Source: JAWHTC01 sp032586155
GTDB lineage: Bacteria > Pseudomonadota > Alphaproteobacteria > Rhodobacterales > Rhodobacteraceae
Reading direction: 5' to 3'
Assembly: GCF_032586155.1 (NCBI RefSeq)
Contig: NZ_JAWHTC010000005.1
Coordinates: forward strand, 422,170-486,169
Length of the DNA stretch: 64,000 nt
The notes under the pieces were generated by a model. The model was given only the letters and a program-made list of their open reading frames with translations. It searched no databases and was not told the origin of the DNA. Position 1 is the first letter of the stretch. Every line of letters starts with the position of its first letter. Position numbers and translations under genes: made by a program. Shown in pieces: positions 34,989-43,787 of the stretch.

Positions 34989-35846
34989 ATGTCCACTGAA
35001 TTCGTTATTCCCGGCGCAGTTGGCCCCGGAACCCAACCCTCCGAAGGCGACGGTCAGACGCTCGACTATATGGAAATGCCGCGCGAGATGGCGACGTTCG
35101 ATCTGCCCATCGCGCCCGAGCCTGAAGATACGGTTGGCATGGAAGCTGGCAAAGCCCGCCTGAACGAGCTGGCCGCGGCCTTGAAAGAATACCGGATTGG
35201 CGCACCCGCGGCTGTATTGGAATTAGGCGATCTGGCACCCGAGGACCTGGGTCTGGTCAACCAAATCCTCGGAGAGGGTGAAGTGTCCATGGTCGCGGGC
35301 CCGTCCATTCAGGTGCAGGAAGCGGTTTTTGCAGGTGTCTGGCGGGTGCTGCATTTTGATGATCAGGGTGGTGTTTTGCGCGACACGATCGAGGTCGCGG
35401 CATGGCCGGATGCGGTGCAAGATCAGGTTTTTGCCACGGCCTGTTCCGAAGCGGCGCAGGCCGAAGACCCATTGCCGCCTGCAGTGTTCAATGCGCCGGC
35501 GCTCCTGTCCGAGATTGCCGACAAGGTCAGCACGCGCAAGGCCGGCGACCTGACCCATTCGATCAACCTGTCGCTGCTGCCCCATACCGAAGAAGATCTG
35601 GCCTATCTGGCCGACAAGCTCGGCGTGGGGGGCACGATCATTCTGTCGCGTGGCTATGGCAATTGCCGGGTGTCTTCGACTGCCACCAACAATGTCTGGT
35701 GGGTTCAGTATTACAACGCACAGGACGCGATCATCCTCAATTCGATCGAAATTACCGAAGTCCCCGAGGTGGTGTGTGCGGCTCAGGAAGACATTGACGA
35801 CAGTGCTGAACGGCTGATGGAAATCATGGCGATCTATAATGACTGA
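34989..35846 (+). CDS. hupH: HupH/HyaF-family hydrogenase assembly protein
   Basis: 285 residues, HupH/HyaF family: MEMPREMATFDLPIAPE near the N-terminus, LGEGEVSMVAG, and the C-terminal domain DLTHSINLSLLPHTEEDLAYL with SRGYGNCRVSSTATNNVWWVQYYN. Implicated in maturing the HupS iron-sulfur clusters, especially under oxygen. Preceded by AGAAGGA as RBS; overlaps hupI by eight bases. Confidence 0.93.
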   Translation: MSTEFVIPGAVGPGTQPSEGDGQTLDYMEMPREMATFDLPIAPEPEDTVGMEAGKARLNELAAALKEYRIGAPAAVLELGDLAPEDLGLVNQILGEGEVSMVAGPSIQVQEAVFAGVWRVLHFDDQGGVLRDTIEVAAWPDAVQDQVFATACSEAAQAEDPLPPAVFNAPALLSEIADKVSTRKAGDLTHSINLSLLPHTEEDLAYLADKLGVGGTIILSRGYGNCRVSSTATNNVWWVQYYNAQDAIILNSIEITEVPEVVCAAQEDIDDSAERLMEIMAIYND

Positions 35847-36072
35847 AGTCGGCATCTCTGGCTTTTCCGGCGGCTCGTTTGGCGGTGACACGTCCAAGCT
35901 TGAGGATGGCGCGGTGCTGGAGTGCAAGATATGTTGGTGGCAGTATGATCCGGCCGAAGGAGATGACTATTGGCAAATCCCGCCGGGCACACCGTTTGCT
36001 AAACTGCCCGATCACTGGTCGTGCCCCAATTGCGATGGTCGGCGACAGGATTTCATGGTGGTGAGTGGCTGA
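35839..36072 (+). CDS. hupI: Hydrogenase-associated rubredoxin HupI
   Basis: 77 residues. CKICWWQYDPAEGDDYWQIP and WSCPNCDG provide the two CxxC pairs of a rubredoxin iron site. CxxCWWxYD replaces the usual CxxCGYxYD, which is characteristic of hydrogenase-linked rubredoxins. The first 25 residues are an extra Gly/Ser-rich leader. Named hupI in Rhizobium and hupJ in Rhodobacter capsulatus. Probably shields HupS assembly from oxygen or delivers electrons. Confidence 0.92.
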   Translation: MTEVGISGFSGGSFGGDTSKLEDGAVLECKICWWQYDPAEGDDYWQIPPGTPFAKLPDHWSCPNCDGRRQDFMVVSG

Positions 36073-36671
36073 TGAAGGATCGGGGTGCCATATTAAGAGA
36101 CCGGCTTGAAACGCTGTATGGCGAGATCGAAGTGACACGCATGAAGGGTGTGCCCATCCTGAACCCCGCCCTTTCGGTGGCGGCAATAGGGTTTGAGCCG
36201 TGGCAGGACTATCACTTTGGGGTGCTGCTGACGCCGTGGTTCATGAACTTCGTTCTGCTGCCAAAAGATGCTGAAACCTTTGCACAATCACAGCCCAGTG
36301 TCGGCGACAAACGGCGAATCCAATTTCCCGCTGGACAGGTAGAGTTCATTGTCGGCCACGAAGACGTGTTGGGGTATTCGTTGTCCTGTTCGTTGTTTTC
36401 CCCAGTGTTTGAATTTTCCGATCAAGAGGCCGCAGTGGAAACAGCCCAAGCGGCGCTAACCCAGGTTCTGGCGGCATCTGATGAGGATGAAGACGGAGAT
36501 AATGACGCGGAAATGCGCAACCTCTGGGCGGGTAAGCTGCCGGTGCCGGAAGACATCCGGACGCCGGACGCCGAGACTGAGCCACCACGTCATGTGACCC
36601 CGTCAGAAATTAGCCGCCGCGACCTGTTTCGCGGTGCTTCGTCGCGCCGCGTGGCAGAGGGTCAGCCATGA
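36072..36671 (+). CDS. hupJ: HupJ/HybE-family [NiFe]-hydrogenase assembly chaperone
   Basis: 199 residues from ATG 36072 (MKDRGAILRDRLETLYGEIE), HybE/HupJ family: RMKGVPILNPALSVAAIGFE and YHFGVLLTPWFMNFVLLP are its signature blocks. In the HybE family this protein guards export of the immature enzyme. The start forms TGATG with the hupI stop. The C-terminal tail, including SRRDLFRGAS, is long and variable as in other HupJ proteins. Overlaps hupK by four bases. Confidence 0.9.
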   Translation: MKDRGAILRDRLETLYGEIEVTRMKGVPILNPALSVAAIGFEPWQDYHFGVLLTPWFMNFVLLPKDAETFAQSQPSVGDKRRIQFPAGQVEFIVGHEDVLGYSLSCSLFSPVFEFSDQEAAVETAQAALTQVLAASDEDEDGDNDAEMRNLWAGKLPVPEDIRTPDAETEPPRHVTPSEISRRDLFRGASSRRVAEGQP

Positions 36672-37720
36672 TTGCAGAGGGCCGGATCATCATCGAAATG
36701 GGGCAGAATGGCGATGTGCGGCTCAACTCGAACCGCGGCGTAGATGTTGCGCGCATGCTGGTAGGGCGTGGCCCGGGCGATGTTTTGGATCTGTTACCTC
36801 GGTTGTTTTCTCTTTGTGGCCACGCCCACGTTGCGGCGGCACGGCGGGCGATGTTTGGCCCGCTGGCGGAAATGGAGATGCGTTCAGATTCCCTGATGGT
36901 GCTGAGCGAGAACGCCCGCGAGCATTTGCTGCGCATTCTTACCTGCTGGCGCGCCAAGGGTGATCCACCCGCTTTGGCCGGGCCATCAATCATGTCGCTG
37001 GTAAGTGGAATGAAAACGGCCCTCGGGGGCAGCAAGGCGGAGCAGGATCAGGCGGACAATCTCGCAAACTTTCTGGCGGCCGATGTTTTGGCGCTGGGTC
37101 CAGCACAATTTTTGGATCTGGAGGACATCGAGTCTTTTTGCGGCTGGCTATCCGGCCCGCCGACGCCGGTCAAAGATCACCTGTCGGGGATCATTGCGAA
37201 GGGATGGGAGGCCCTTGGCGCCTCTCAGCCCAACTATCTGCCTTATCTGCCAGAGGATTTGCTGTTTGAGCGGTTCAACAACCCCGAGTTTTCAATTCGC
37301 CCAGACTGGCAAGGACAACCTTATGAAACCGGCACACTGGAGCGCCAGAGCCGTCACCCCTTGGTGGTGGCACTGGTTGAGACGCATGGCACAGGGTTGC
37401 TGGCCCGGATGGTGGCGCGTTTGGTCGAACTGGCGCAGATCCCGGAGCGGATGAAAAACGGTGACTGTCTGGTTTCGGGGGGGGATGGCCTGGGTATTGT
37501 CGAAACCGCACGGGGACGGCTGATACATGCCGTCAGGCAGGAAAGCGGCGTGATTGCCGACTATCGTATTCTGGCGCCAACGGAATGGAATTTTCACCCG
37601 CAAGGCGTGGCGGTGCAGGCATTGAGAACTTTGCCAGCAGAACCCGATTTGTCGGCACGTGCCAGCGCATTGATCGAAGCTATCGACCCTTGTGTCGCGT
37701 TTGAGGTGAGGGCTGTTTGA
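36668..37720 (+). CDS. hupK: HupK, scaffold-like hydrogenase accessory protein
   Basis: 350 residues, related to the hydrogenase large subunit but without its full active-site ligands: LFSLCGHAHVAAARRA replaces the first nickel motif, and IDPCVAFEVR sits where DPCxxCxxH would be. HupK/HoxV proteins are thought to act as scaffolds on which the Fe(CN)2CO group is assembled before transfer to HupL. Overlaps hypA by one triplet-internal TGATG. Confidence 0.88.
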   Translation: MIAEGRIIIEMGQNGDVRLNSNRGVDVARMLVGRGPGDVLDLLPRLFSLCGHAHVAAARRAMFGPLAEMEMRSDSLMVLSENAREHLLRILTCWRAKGDPPALAGPSIMSLVSGMKTALGGSKAEQDQADNLANFLAADVLALGPAQFLDLEDIESFCGWLSGPPTPVKDHLSGIIAKGWEALGASQPNYLPYLPEDLLFERFNNPEFSIRPDWQGQPYETGTLERQSRHPLVVALVETHGTGLLARMVARLVELAQIPERMKNGDCLVSGGDGLGIVETARGRLIHAVRQESGVIADYRILAPTEWNFHPQGVAVQALRTLPAEPDLSARASALIEAIDPCVAFEVRAV

Positions 37721-38061
37721 TGCATGAAATGTCGATCTGTGAAAGCATCGTTTCAGTTATCGAAGAGCAGGCTATGGTTCAGTCCTTTGACAAGGTGAAC
37801 ATGGTGCGTTTGGAAGTTGGTGCGCTGGCCGGAGTTGAGCTTGAAGCTTTGAAGTTCAGCTTTGATGTCGTAACCCGTGGCAGCATTGCAGAAGGGGCGA
37901 CGCTGGATGTGATCGAATTGCCGGTGTCCGGCTGGTGCATGCCCTGCGCCAAAGCGATTACAGTGCGTGAAAGATATGATGCCTGCGCGGATTGCGGCAG
38001 CTATCAGATACAAATAACGGGCGGCGATGAGCTGCGGATCAAGGAAATGGAGGTGGACTGA
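37720..38061 (+). CDS. hypA: Nickel-insertion protein HypA
   Basis: 113 residues starting MHEMSICESIVSVIEEQA. His2 and Glu3 belong to the nickel site, and two CxxC pairs (CMPCAK, CADCGS) bind structural zinc. HypA passes nickel to the large subunit together with HypB. The start is the ATG inside TGATG with the hupK stop. Confidence 0.95.
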   Translation: MHEMSICESIVSVIEEQAMVQSFDKVNMVRLEVGALAGVELEALKFSFDVVTRGSIAEGATLDVIELPVSGWCMPCAKAITVRERYDACADCGSYQIQITGGDELRIKEMEVD

Positions 38062-38921
38062 TGTGCACGGTATGCGGATGTGCCGAGGGGCAAGTGACGG
38101 TTGAGGGCGGCAAGCCCCAAAGCCATGATCACTCCCACACGCATGGAGATCATCACCACCATCATGACCATGCCGACGATGGCACGCACCACTATGGCCA
38201 TGGGGCTGCACACGCCCATGCGCCCGGGCTTTCGCAGGCACGCATGGTTCAGATCGAAACGGACATCCTTGCCAAGAACAACGAATACGCCAATGCCAAC
38301 CGGCGGCATTTCGATGAACATGGCATACTGGCGCTCAACCTCGTTTCCAGCCCGGGATCAGGCAAGACAACACTGCTGACCGAAACCATAAAAGCCCTTA
38401 GCGGCGAATTGGACATGGGGGTGATCGAAGGCGATCAGCAAACCGCCCATGACGCCGAGCGTATCCGCAAAACCGGCGCACCGGCGATACAGGTCAATAC
38501 CGGAAAAGGCTGCCATCTGGACGGGCATATGGTCGGGCATGCGCTGGAACATCTAGCGATGCCCGACGATAGTGTTCTGTTCATCGAAAACGTTGGCAAT
38601 CTGGTGTGCCCTGCCGGGTTCGATCTGGGCGAGGCGCACAAGGTGGTGATCCTGTCCGTGACCGAGGGCGAGGACAAACCGATCAAATACCCGGACATGT
38701 TCCACGCCTCTGATGTGATGCTGCTGACCAAGACCGATCTGTTGCCACATCTCGATTTCGATGTCGAAAAATGTCTGGACTATGCCCGCCGGGTGAACCC
38801 CCGGATCAAAACGCTTCTGGTGTCGGCAAAATCCGGTGAGGGCATGCAAGATTGGCTAGGCTGGATCCGGGCCGCGCGGGAGATGGCGCACCTTGGCCGT
38901 CGTCAGACCGAAACCGCGTGA
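38061..38921 (+). CDS. hypB: GTPase HypB, nickel delivery
   Basis: 286 residues. CTVCGC at the N-terminus is the high-affinity nickel motif. A histidine-rich stretch follows (DHSHTHGDHHHHHDH, about residues 23-55) that can store nickel. The G domain has P-loop SSPGSGKTT, ENVGNLVCP and the base-recognition motif TKTD. Works with HypA. One-base overlap with hypA. Confidence 0.97.
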   Translation: MCTVCGCAEGQVTVEGGKPQSHDHSHTHGDHHHHHDHADDGTHHYGHGAAHAHAPGLSQARMVQIETDILAKNNEYANANRRHFDEHGILALNLVSSPGSGKTTLLTETIKALSGELDMGVIEGDQQTAHDAERIRKTGAPAIQVNTGKGCHLDGHMVGHALEHLAMPDDSVLFIENVGNLVCPAGFDLGEAHKVVILSVTEGEDKPIKYPDMFHASDVMLLTKTDLLPHLDFDVEKCLDYARRVNPRIKTLLVSAKSGEGMQDWLGWIRAAREMAHLGRRQTETA

Positions 38922-38933
38922 AGGAGTAACGCC

Positions 38934-39161
38934 ATGTGCCTGGCCATTCCGGCAGAGGTGGTTGCAATCACCGATGACAAACAGACCGCAACGGTTTCCC
39001 TTGAAGGGGTGCGCAAGGAAATCTCTCTGGCGCTGCTGACGGATGTGGCCGAGGGGGATTTCGTGCTGATCCACGTCGGCTATGCGTTGAATAAAATCAG
39101 CCCGGAAGAAGCGGAACGCACGCTTGCCCTAATGGCCGAACTTGAGGAGGTGACATCATGA
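38934..39161 (+). CDS. hypC: Hydrogenase maturation chaperone HypC
   Basis: 75 residues, MCLAIPAEVVAITDD, with the conserved Cys2 that binds the iron of the Fe(CN)2CO unit in complex with HypD. DFVLIHVGYALNKISPEEAERTL is the canonical C-terminal part. GGAG RBS precedes the start; overlaps hypD by four bases. Confidence 0.96.
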   Translation: MCLAIPAEVVAITDDKQTATVSLEGVRKEISLALLTDVAEGDFVLIHVGYALNKISPEEAERTLALMAELEEVTS

Positions 39162-40303
39162 AATATGTCGATGAGTTCCGCCAGAAGGACATCGCCCGCA
39201 AACTGGCCGGCGACATTGCACGCGCCGCTGACAACGGGCGCGACTATAATATCATGGAGTTTTGCGGTGGCCATACTCACGCGATATTCCGTTATGGTGT
39301 GCAGGATCTGATGCCTGACAATGTGCGGTTTGTGCACGGCCCCGGCTGTCCGGTTTGTGTTTTGCCAATCCCCCGCATCGATGCCGCGATCGAGCTGGCC
39401 GACAGGCACGGTGCGATTGTCTGTACATACGGCGATATGATGCGCGTCCCGGCGAGCAAGAAGAATTCATTGATCAAGGCCAAGGCAGCTGGCTCTGACA
39501 TTCGCATGGTTTACTCGACCCAGGACGCGCTTCAGGTCGCGCGCGACAATCCTGATCGGGAGGTTGTATTCTTTGCAATCGGGTTTGAGACCACGACGCC
39601 CCCGACGGCTGTTGCGATAAAAATTGCCGCCGCCGAAGGGCTGAAGAATTTCAGCGTTTTCTGCAACCACGTTCTGACCCCTGCCGCGATCAGCCATATC
39701 CTGCAATCGCCTGAGCTTCGCGAATTGGGGCAAGTATCGATCGATGGGTTTCTGGGGCCAAGCCATGTGAGTTCCATCATCGGCAGCGCGCCCTATGATT
39801 TCTTTGCAGAAGAGTTCCAGAAACCGGTGGTGATTGCCGGGTTTGAGCCACTGGACGTGATGCAATCAGCGTTGATGCTGATCCGGCAGGTGAATGAAGG
39901 CCGCTATGAGGTCGAAAACGAATATACTCGGGTCGTCACCCCCGAGGGCAACGAGGTTGCCAAAGACCTGATGGCCGAGGCGTTCACACTTCGCCGGTCT
40001 TTTGAATGGCGCGGCTTGGGTGAAGTTCCCTATAGTGCGCTCAGGATCAACGACGCATATGCTGACTGGGATGCCGAAAAACGCTTTGAGATAACCCGAA
40101 GCACCGGCACCGACGTGAAAGGCTGTGAATGTCCAGCAATCCTGCGCGGGGTCAAGAAACCCACGGACTGCAAGCTTTTTGGCACCGTCTGTATGCCGGA
40201 TAATCCACAAGGCTCGTGCATGGTGTCGTCGGAAGGGTCCTGCGCCGCCTATTGGAGCTTTGGCCGGTTCCGGATGGACCGCGTGAAGGAGGCTGCAGAA
40301 TGA
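39158..40303 (+). CDS. hypD: Hydrogenase maturation protein HypD
   Basis: 381 residues. Scaffold for assembling Fe(CN)2CO with HypC. Seen: EFCGGHTHAIFRYG, GPGCPVCVLP (active cysteines), IGFETTTPPTAVAI, VSIDGFLGPSHVSSIIG, and the C-terminal 4Fe-4S ligands in GCECPAILRG, CKLFGTVC and CMVSSEGSCAAYW. Intact and coupled to hypC and hypE. Confidence 0.97.
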   Translation: MKYVDEFRQKDIARKLAGDIARAADNGRDYNIMEFCGGHTHAIFRYGVQDLMPDNVRFVHGPGCPVCVLPIPRIDAAIELADRHGAIVCTYGDMMRVPASKKNSLIKAKAAGSDIRMVYSTQDALQVARDNPDREVVFFAIGFETTTPPTAVAIKIAAAEGLKNFSVFCNHVLTPAAISHILQSPELRELGQVSIDGFLGPSHVSSIIGSAPYDFFAEEFQKPVVIAGFEPLDVMQSALMLIRQVNEGRYEVENEYTRVVTPEGNEVAKDLMAEAFTLRRSFEWRGLGEVPYSALRINDAYADWDAEKRFEITRSTGTDVKGCECPAILRGVKKPTDCKLFGTVCMPDNPQGSCMVSSEGSCAAYWSFGRFRMDRVKEAAE

Positions 40304-41349
40304 ACGCGATGGAAAAACGTTTTCCGACCCGGATCAATTTTCGGCGCGGCCAAGTGGACATGACTCATGGTTCGGGTGGGCGCGCCATGGCGCAATTGAT
40401 CGACGAGTTGTTCGTCAAGCATTTCGACAACGACTTTCTGCGGCAGGGCAATGATCAGGCACTGTTTACTCCGCCCGGTGGTCGGCTGGTGATGAGCACC
40501 GACGGCCATGTTGTCTCGCCTCTGTTCTTTCCTGGTGGTGACATAGGTAGCTTGTCAGTGCACGGTACTATCAACGACGTCGCTATGTCGGGGGCAAGAC
40601 CATTGTACCTTTCAGCGGGCTTCATCCTTGAGGAAGGTTTCCCGCTGGCCGATCTGGAACGTATCGTCGCGTCAATGGCCGCTGCGTCGAAAGAGGCCGG
40701 AGTGCCAGTGGTCACCGGAGACACCAAGGTTGTTGAACGGGGCAAGGGAGACGGGGTGTTCATCACCACAACCGGTGTGGGGGTTGTGCCTGACGGTCTT
40801 GAAATTTCCGGGTCCAACGCGCGGCCCGGTGATGCGATCATCGTTTCCGGTCCAATCGGGGATCACGGGGTGGCGATCATGTCGAGCCGTGAAAATCTGT
40901 CGTTCGATACCACGATTGTCTCAGATAGTGCCGCGCTTCATGGGCTGATCGCCGCGATGGTTGCCGCAGTACCGGACATAAACTGCCTGCGCGATCCGAC
41001 GCGCGGCGGGCTGGCCGCGACACTGAACGAAATCGCCTTTCAGTCACAGGTTGGGATGCGGCTGGAAGAAGACAGCATCCCGTTGCGACCTGAGGTGGAC
41101 GCAGCCTGCGAATTATTGGGGCTCGATCCGCTTTATGTTGCCAACGAAGGCAAGCTGGTGGCGATCTGCCCGACAGAGAAGGCCGAAAAGTTGCTTGCCG
41201 TTATGCAGAGCCATGCGCAAGGAGCCGAAGCCGCGATCATCGGTCAAGTCATCGCGGATGACCTAGGGTTTGTAACCATGGAAACCGGATTCGGTGGCAC
41301 CCGGATCGTTGACTGGCTGGCTGGCGAACAGTTGCCTCGGATCTGTTAG
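40300..41349 (+). CDS. hypE: Hydrogenase maturation protein HypE
   Basis: 349 residues from ATG 40300, which overlaps the hypD stop; a longer frame from 40216 lies inside hypD and is not used. HypE dehydrates the carbamoyl group received from HypF to make cyanide ligands. Features: VDMTHGSGGRAMAQLI, VMSTDGHVVSP, SVHGTINDVAMSGA, DPTRGGLAATLNE and the C-terminal PRIC, whose cysteine carries the thiocarbamate. Confidence 0.96.
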   Translation: MNAMEKRFPTRINFRRGQVDMTHGSGGRAMAQLIDELFVKHFDNDFLRQGNDQALFTPPGGRLVMSTDGHVVSPLFFPGGDIGSLSVHGTINDVAMSGARPLYLSAGFILEEGFPLADLERIVASMAAASKEAGVPVVTGDTKVVERGKGDGVFITTTGVGVVPDGLEISGSNARPGDAIIVSGPIGDHGVAIMSSRENLSFDTTIVSDSAALHGLIAAMVAAVPDINCLRDPTRGGLAATLNEIAFQSQVGMRLEEDSIPLRPEVDAACELLGLDPLYVANEGKLVAICPTEKAEKLLAVMQSHAQGAEAAIIGQVIADDLGFVTMETGFGGTRIVDWLAGEQLPRIC

Positions 41350-41358
41350 GGACAAGCG

Positions 41359-42075
41359 ATGTTGGCGTATCTCATCCTTGGTCTGACGGTCGGTATGGCG
41401 CACGCGCTGGAAGCGGATCATCTGGCTGCGGTGGGGGCTTTGGCAGCGCGCAAAACGTCATCGCGCCGGCGAATGGCGTGGCTTGGGGCCTCGTGGGGGC
41501 TTGGGCATACGACAACACTGTTGTTGATGAGCATGCCGGTTGTGTTGTTGGGGCTTGTGCTGAGCGCGCGGGTGGCGTCGGGGCTGGAATTTGCCGTTGG
41601 TGTCATGCTCGTGACGATGGGAGTTGGCGTGTTGCTCAAGCTCTACCGGACCCAGGTGCATATCCATGTGCATGATCACGCCAACGGGTCGCGCCATTTT
41701 CATGCCCACTCTCACCACGATGCGGACCAACCACACACGAATGATGCCCATGATCACGATCATGCTTCACCATTTTCGCGACGCTCTTATCTGGTTGGAA
41801 TGATCCATGGTCTTGCCGGATCGGCGGCGCTTGTTGCGATGGCGGCGGCAACCCAAAGCATTGTGGCGACCCTGGGCTACGTTGTTGCATTCGGCTTCGG
41901 CTCGACCCTTGGCATGGCGGCATTGACCCTGGCGATGTCCTGGCCTCTGCAACAGGCTGAACGCGCGGCTGGGCGGATTTTTCGGGGCGTGCAATACACT
42001 CTTGCAGGTGCTGCGATGGTCGTGGGCGCAAGTGTGATGGCCGCCAGTGGCCCGGCGGTCTGGGGGGGGTATTGA
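41359..42075 (+). CDS. NicO/UreH-like nickel transporter
   Basis: 238 residues with about six membrane helices. The first carries HALEADHLAAVGALA, comparable to the HAxDADH metal-recognition motif of nickel/cobalt permeases. A central histidine-rich loop (HIHVHDHANGSRHFHAHSHHD, then DHDHA) is probably a metal-binding segment. GMIHGLAGSAALVAMAAA is a second conserved helix. Position between hypE and hypX suggests nickel uptake for the hydrogenase, in the role of HupE. Transport has not been shown here; the call is from motifs and context. Confidence 0.78.
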   Translation: MLAYLILGLTVGMAHALEADHLAAVGALAARKTSSRRRMAWLGASWGLGHTTTLLLMSMPVVLLGLVLSARVASGLEFAVGVMLVTMGVGVLLKLYRTQVHIHVHDHANGSRHFHAHSHHDADQPHTNDAHDHDHASPFSRRSYLVGMIHGLAGSAALVAMAAATQSIVATLGYVVAFGFGSTLGMAALTLAMSWPLQQAERAAGRIFRGVQYTLAGAAMVVGASVMAASGPAVWGGY

Positions 42076-43787
42076 TGCGAATACTGCTCCTGGTGCATGG
42101 CTTCAATTCCCTGTCGCAACGCTTGTTTGTGGAGTTGCGGGACGAAGGTCACGTGGTCACGGTTGAGTTTGACATTAACGACGACACACTGCGTGAAGCA
42201 GTTGAATTATTCGCCCCTGATGTGATCCTGGCACCGTTTTTGAAACGAGCGATCCCTGCAGACATTTGGCAAAACCATCTCTGTTTGGTCGTGCATCCCG
42301 GTGTAATCGGGGATCGGGGACCGTCGGCGTTGGACTGGGCGATCCTTGAGGGCGAGGAGAGCTGGGGGGTTACCGTTTTGCAGGCCGAGGCGGAAATGGA
42401 CGCAGGCCCAATTTGGGCCAGTGCGAGTTTCCCAATGCGCACGGCGTGCAAGTCCAGCATCTATCGCAATGAACTGACTGACGCAGCACTTGTAGCTGTG
42501 CGCAATGCCATCGACGGCATTCAAACACCGGGTTTCACGCCGCGCCCTCTGGATTCCTCCGCATCTGATGTAACCGGTCGATTACGCCCCGCCATGGTTC
42601 AGGACGACCGTAGGATCGATTGGGCGAATGACAGGTCCGGCGACGTTATGCGCAAGATCCAAAGCAGCGATGGCGTGCCTGGTGTGCTGAGCGGCATTGC
42701 GGGAAAATCGGTTTATTTGCATGACGCCCGCCCGGCTTGTGGGATGACAGGCGAGCCGGGTGAAGTGGTGGCCACTTCGGGCCCGGCGATTTGTGTTGGT
42801 ACAAAAGACGGTGCCGTTTGGATCGGGCACGCGCGCGATCCCAAGGGCGAGGCGACCTTCAAACTCCCCGCGACCCGCGTTTTGACCGGCGGTTTGTCGG
42901 AAGTTCCGGAGGTGCCCGTCGACTCGGACCATGGGTATCGTGAAATCAAGTATGTGGAACGCGGACCGGTGGGCACGCTGCAGTTTGATTTCTACAATGG
43001 CGCGATGTCGAGCGAACAGTGCCAGCGCTTGCTTGCCGCTTATGAAAGGGCGCTGACACGGCCGACAAAGGTGCTGGTCTTGGCGGGGGGCTGCGATTTC
43101 TGGTCCAACGGAATTCATCTGAATCTCATCGAGGCAGCAGATAACGCCGCCGAGGAAAGCTGGCGCAATATTAATGCCATCGACGATCTGGCCGAGGCGG
43201 TTATTCGCACCGAAAGCCATCTGACAATTGCAGCCATGGGCGGCAATTCCGGCGCAGGCGGGGTGTTTTTGGCACGGGCCTGTGATCTGTTGTGGATGCG
43301 CGGGCCGGTTATAGTGAATCCGCACTACAAGGATATGGGCAACCTTTATGGATCCGAGTTCTGGACCTATCTGCTGCCGCGCCACTGTGGTGAAGAAAAT
43401 GCGAGAAGGATCACCCAGCAACGCCTGCCGATGTCGGCAAAGGAAGCGTTGTCGCTTGGGCTGGCCGATGCAGTGTTCGCCAAGGGTAAAGCCGATTTCG
43501 ACGCCAGGGTCGCCCGGCGTGCCGAGAAATTGGCCAGCGCGCCGGAGCTTGCGGACAAGCTGCACGCCAAGTCTGACCAGCGGAAGGAAGACGAGCGAAA
43601 GAAACCGCTCTTGGCTTATCGAAACGAGGAACTGGCGCGCATGCGGCGCAACTTCTTCGGCTTTGACACCTCTTATCACATCGCACGCTATGATTTCGTG
43701 CACAAAACCTTCAAGTCACGCACGCCGGTGACACTGGCGCGGCACCGCGACAAATCCTGGCAACAACCCGATCGGAGAGCATCATGA
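42075..43787 (+). CDS. hypX: HypX/HoxX, CO-ligand synthesis from formyl donor
   Basis: 570 residues. The N-terminal half is a formyltransferase-like domain (VVHPGVIGDRGPSALDWAIL, GVTVLQAEAEMDAGPIWAS). The C-terminal half has a crotonase/enoyl-CoA hydratase fold (LVLAGGCDFWSNGIHLNLIE, GNSGAGGVFLARACDLLWMR). HypX makes the active-site CO from formyl-tetrahydrofolate through formyl-CoA, letting hydrogenase mature in air. It occurs mainly with O2-tolerant enzymes, in agreement with HupS. ATG 42075 overlaps the previous stop. Confidence 0.94.
   Translation: MRILLLVHGFNSLSQRLFVELRDEGHVVTVEFDINDDTLREAVELFAPDVILAPFLKRAIPADIWQNHLCLVVHPGVIGDRGPSALDWAILEGEESWGVTVLQAEAEMDAGPIWASASFPMRTACKSSIYRNELTDAALVAVRNAIDGIQTPGFTPRPLDSSASDVTGRLRPAMVQDDRRIDWANDRSGDVMRKIQSSDGVPGVLSGIAGKSVYLHDARPACGMTGEPGEVVATSGPAICVGTKDGAVWIGHARDPKGEATFKLPATRVLTGGLSEVPEVPVDSDHGYREIKYVERGPVGTLQFDFYNGAMSSEQCQRLLAAYERALTRPTKVLVLAGGCDFWSNGIHLNLIEAADNAAEESWRNINAIDDLAEAVIRTESHLTIAAMGGNSGAGGVFLARACDLLWMRGPVIVNPHYKDMGNLYGSEFWTYLLPRHCGEENARRITQQRLPMSAKEALSLGLADAVFAKGKADFDARVARRAEKLASAPELADKLHAKSDQRKEDERKKPLLAYRNEELARMRRNFFGFDTSYHIARYDFVHKTFKSRTPVTLARHRDKSWQQPDRRAS

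Noticed and set aside
42582..43703. 373-codon minus-strand frame opposite hypX
   Set aside because: Antisense shadow without any domain; hypX is intact and coupled.
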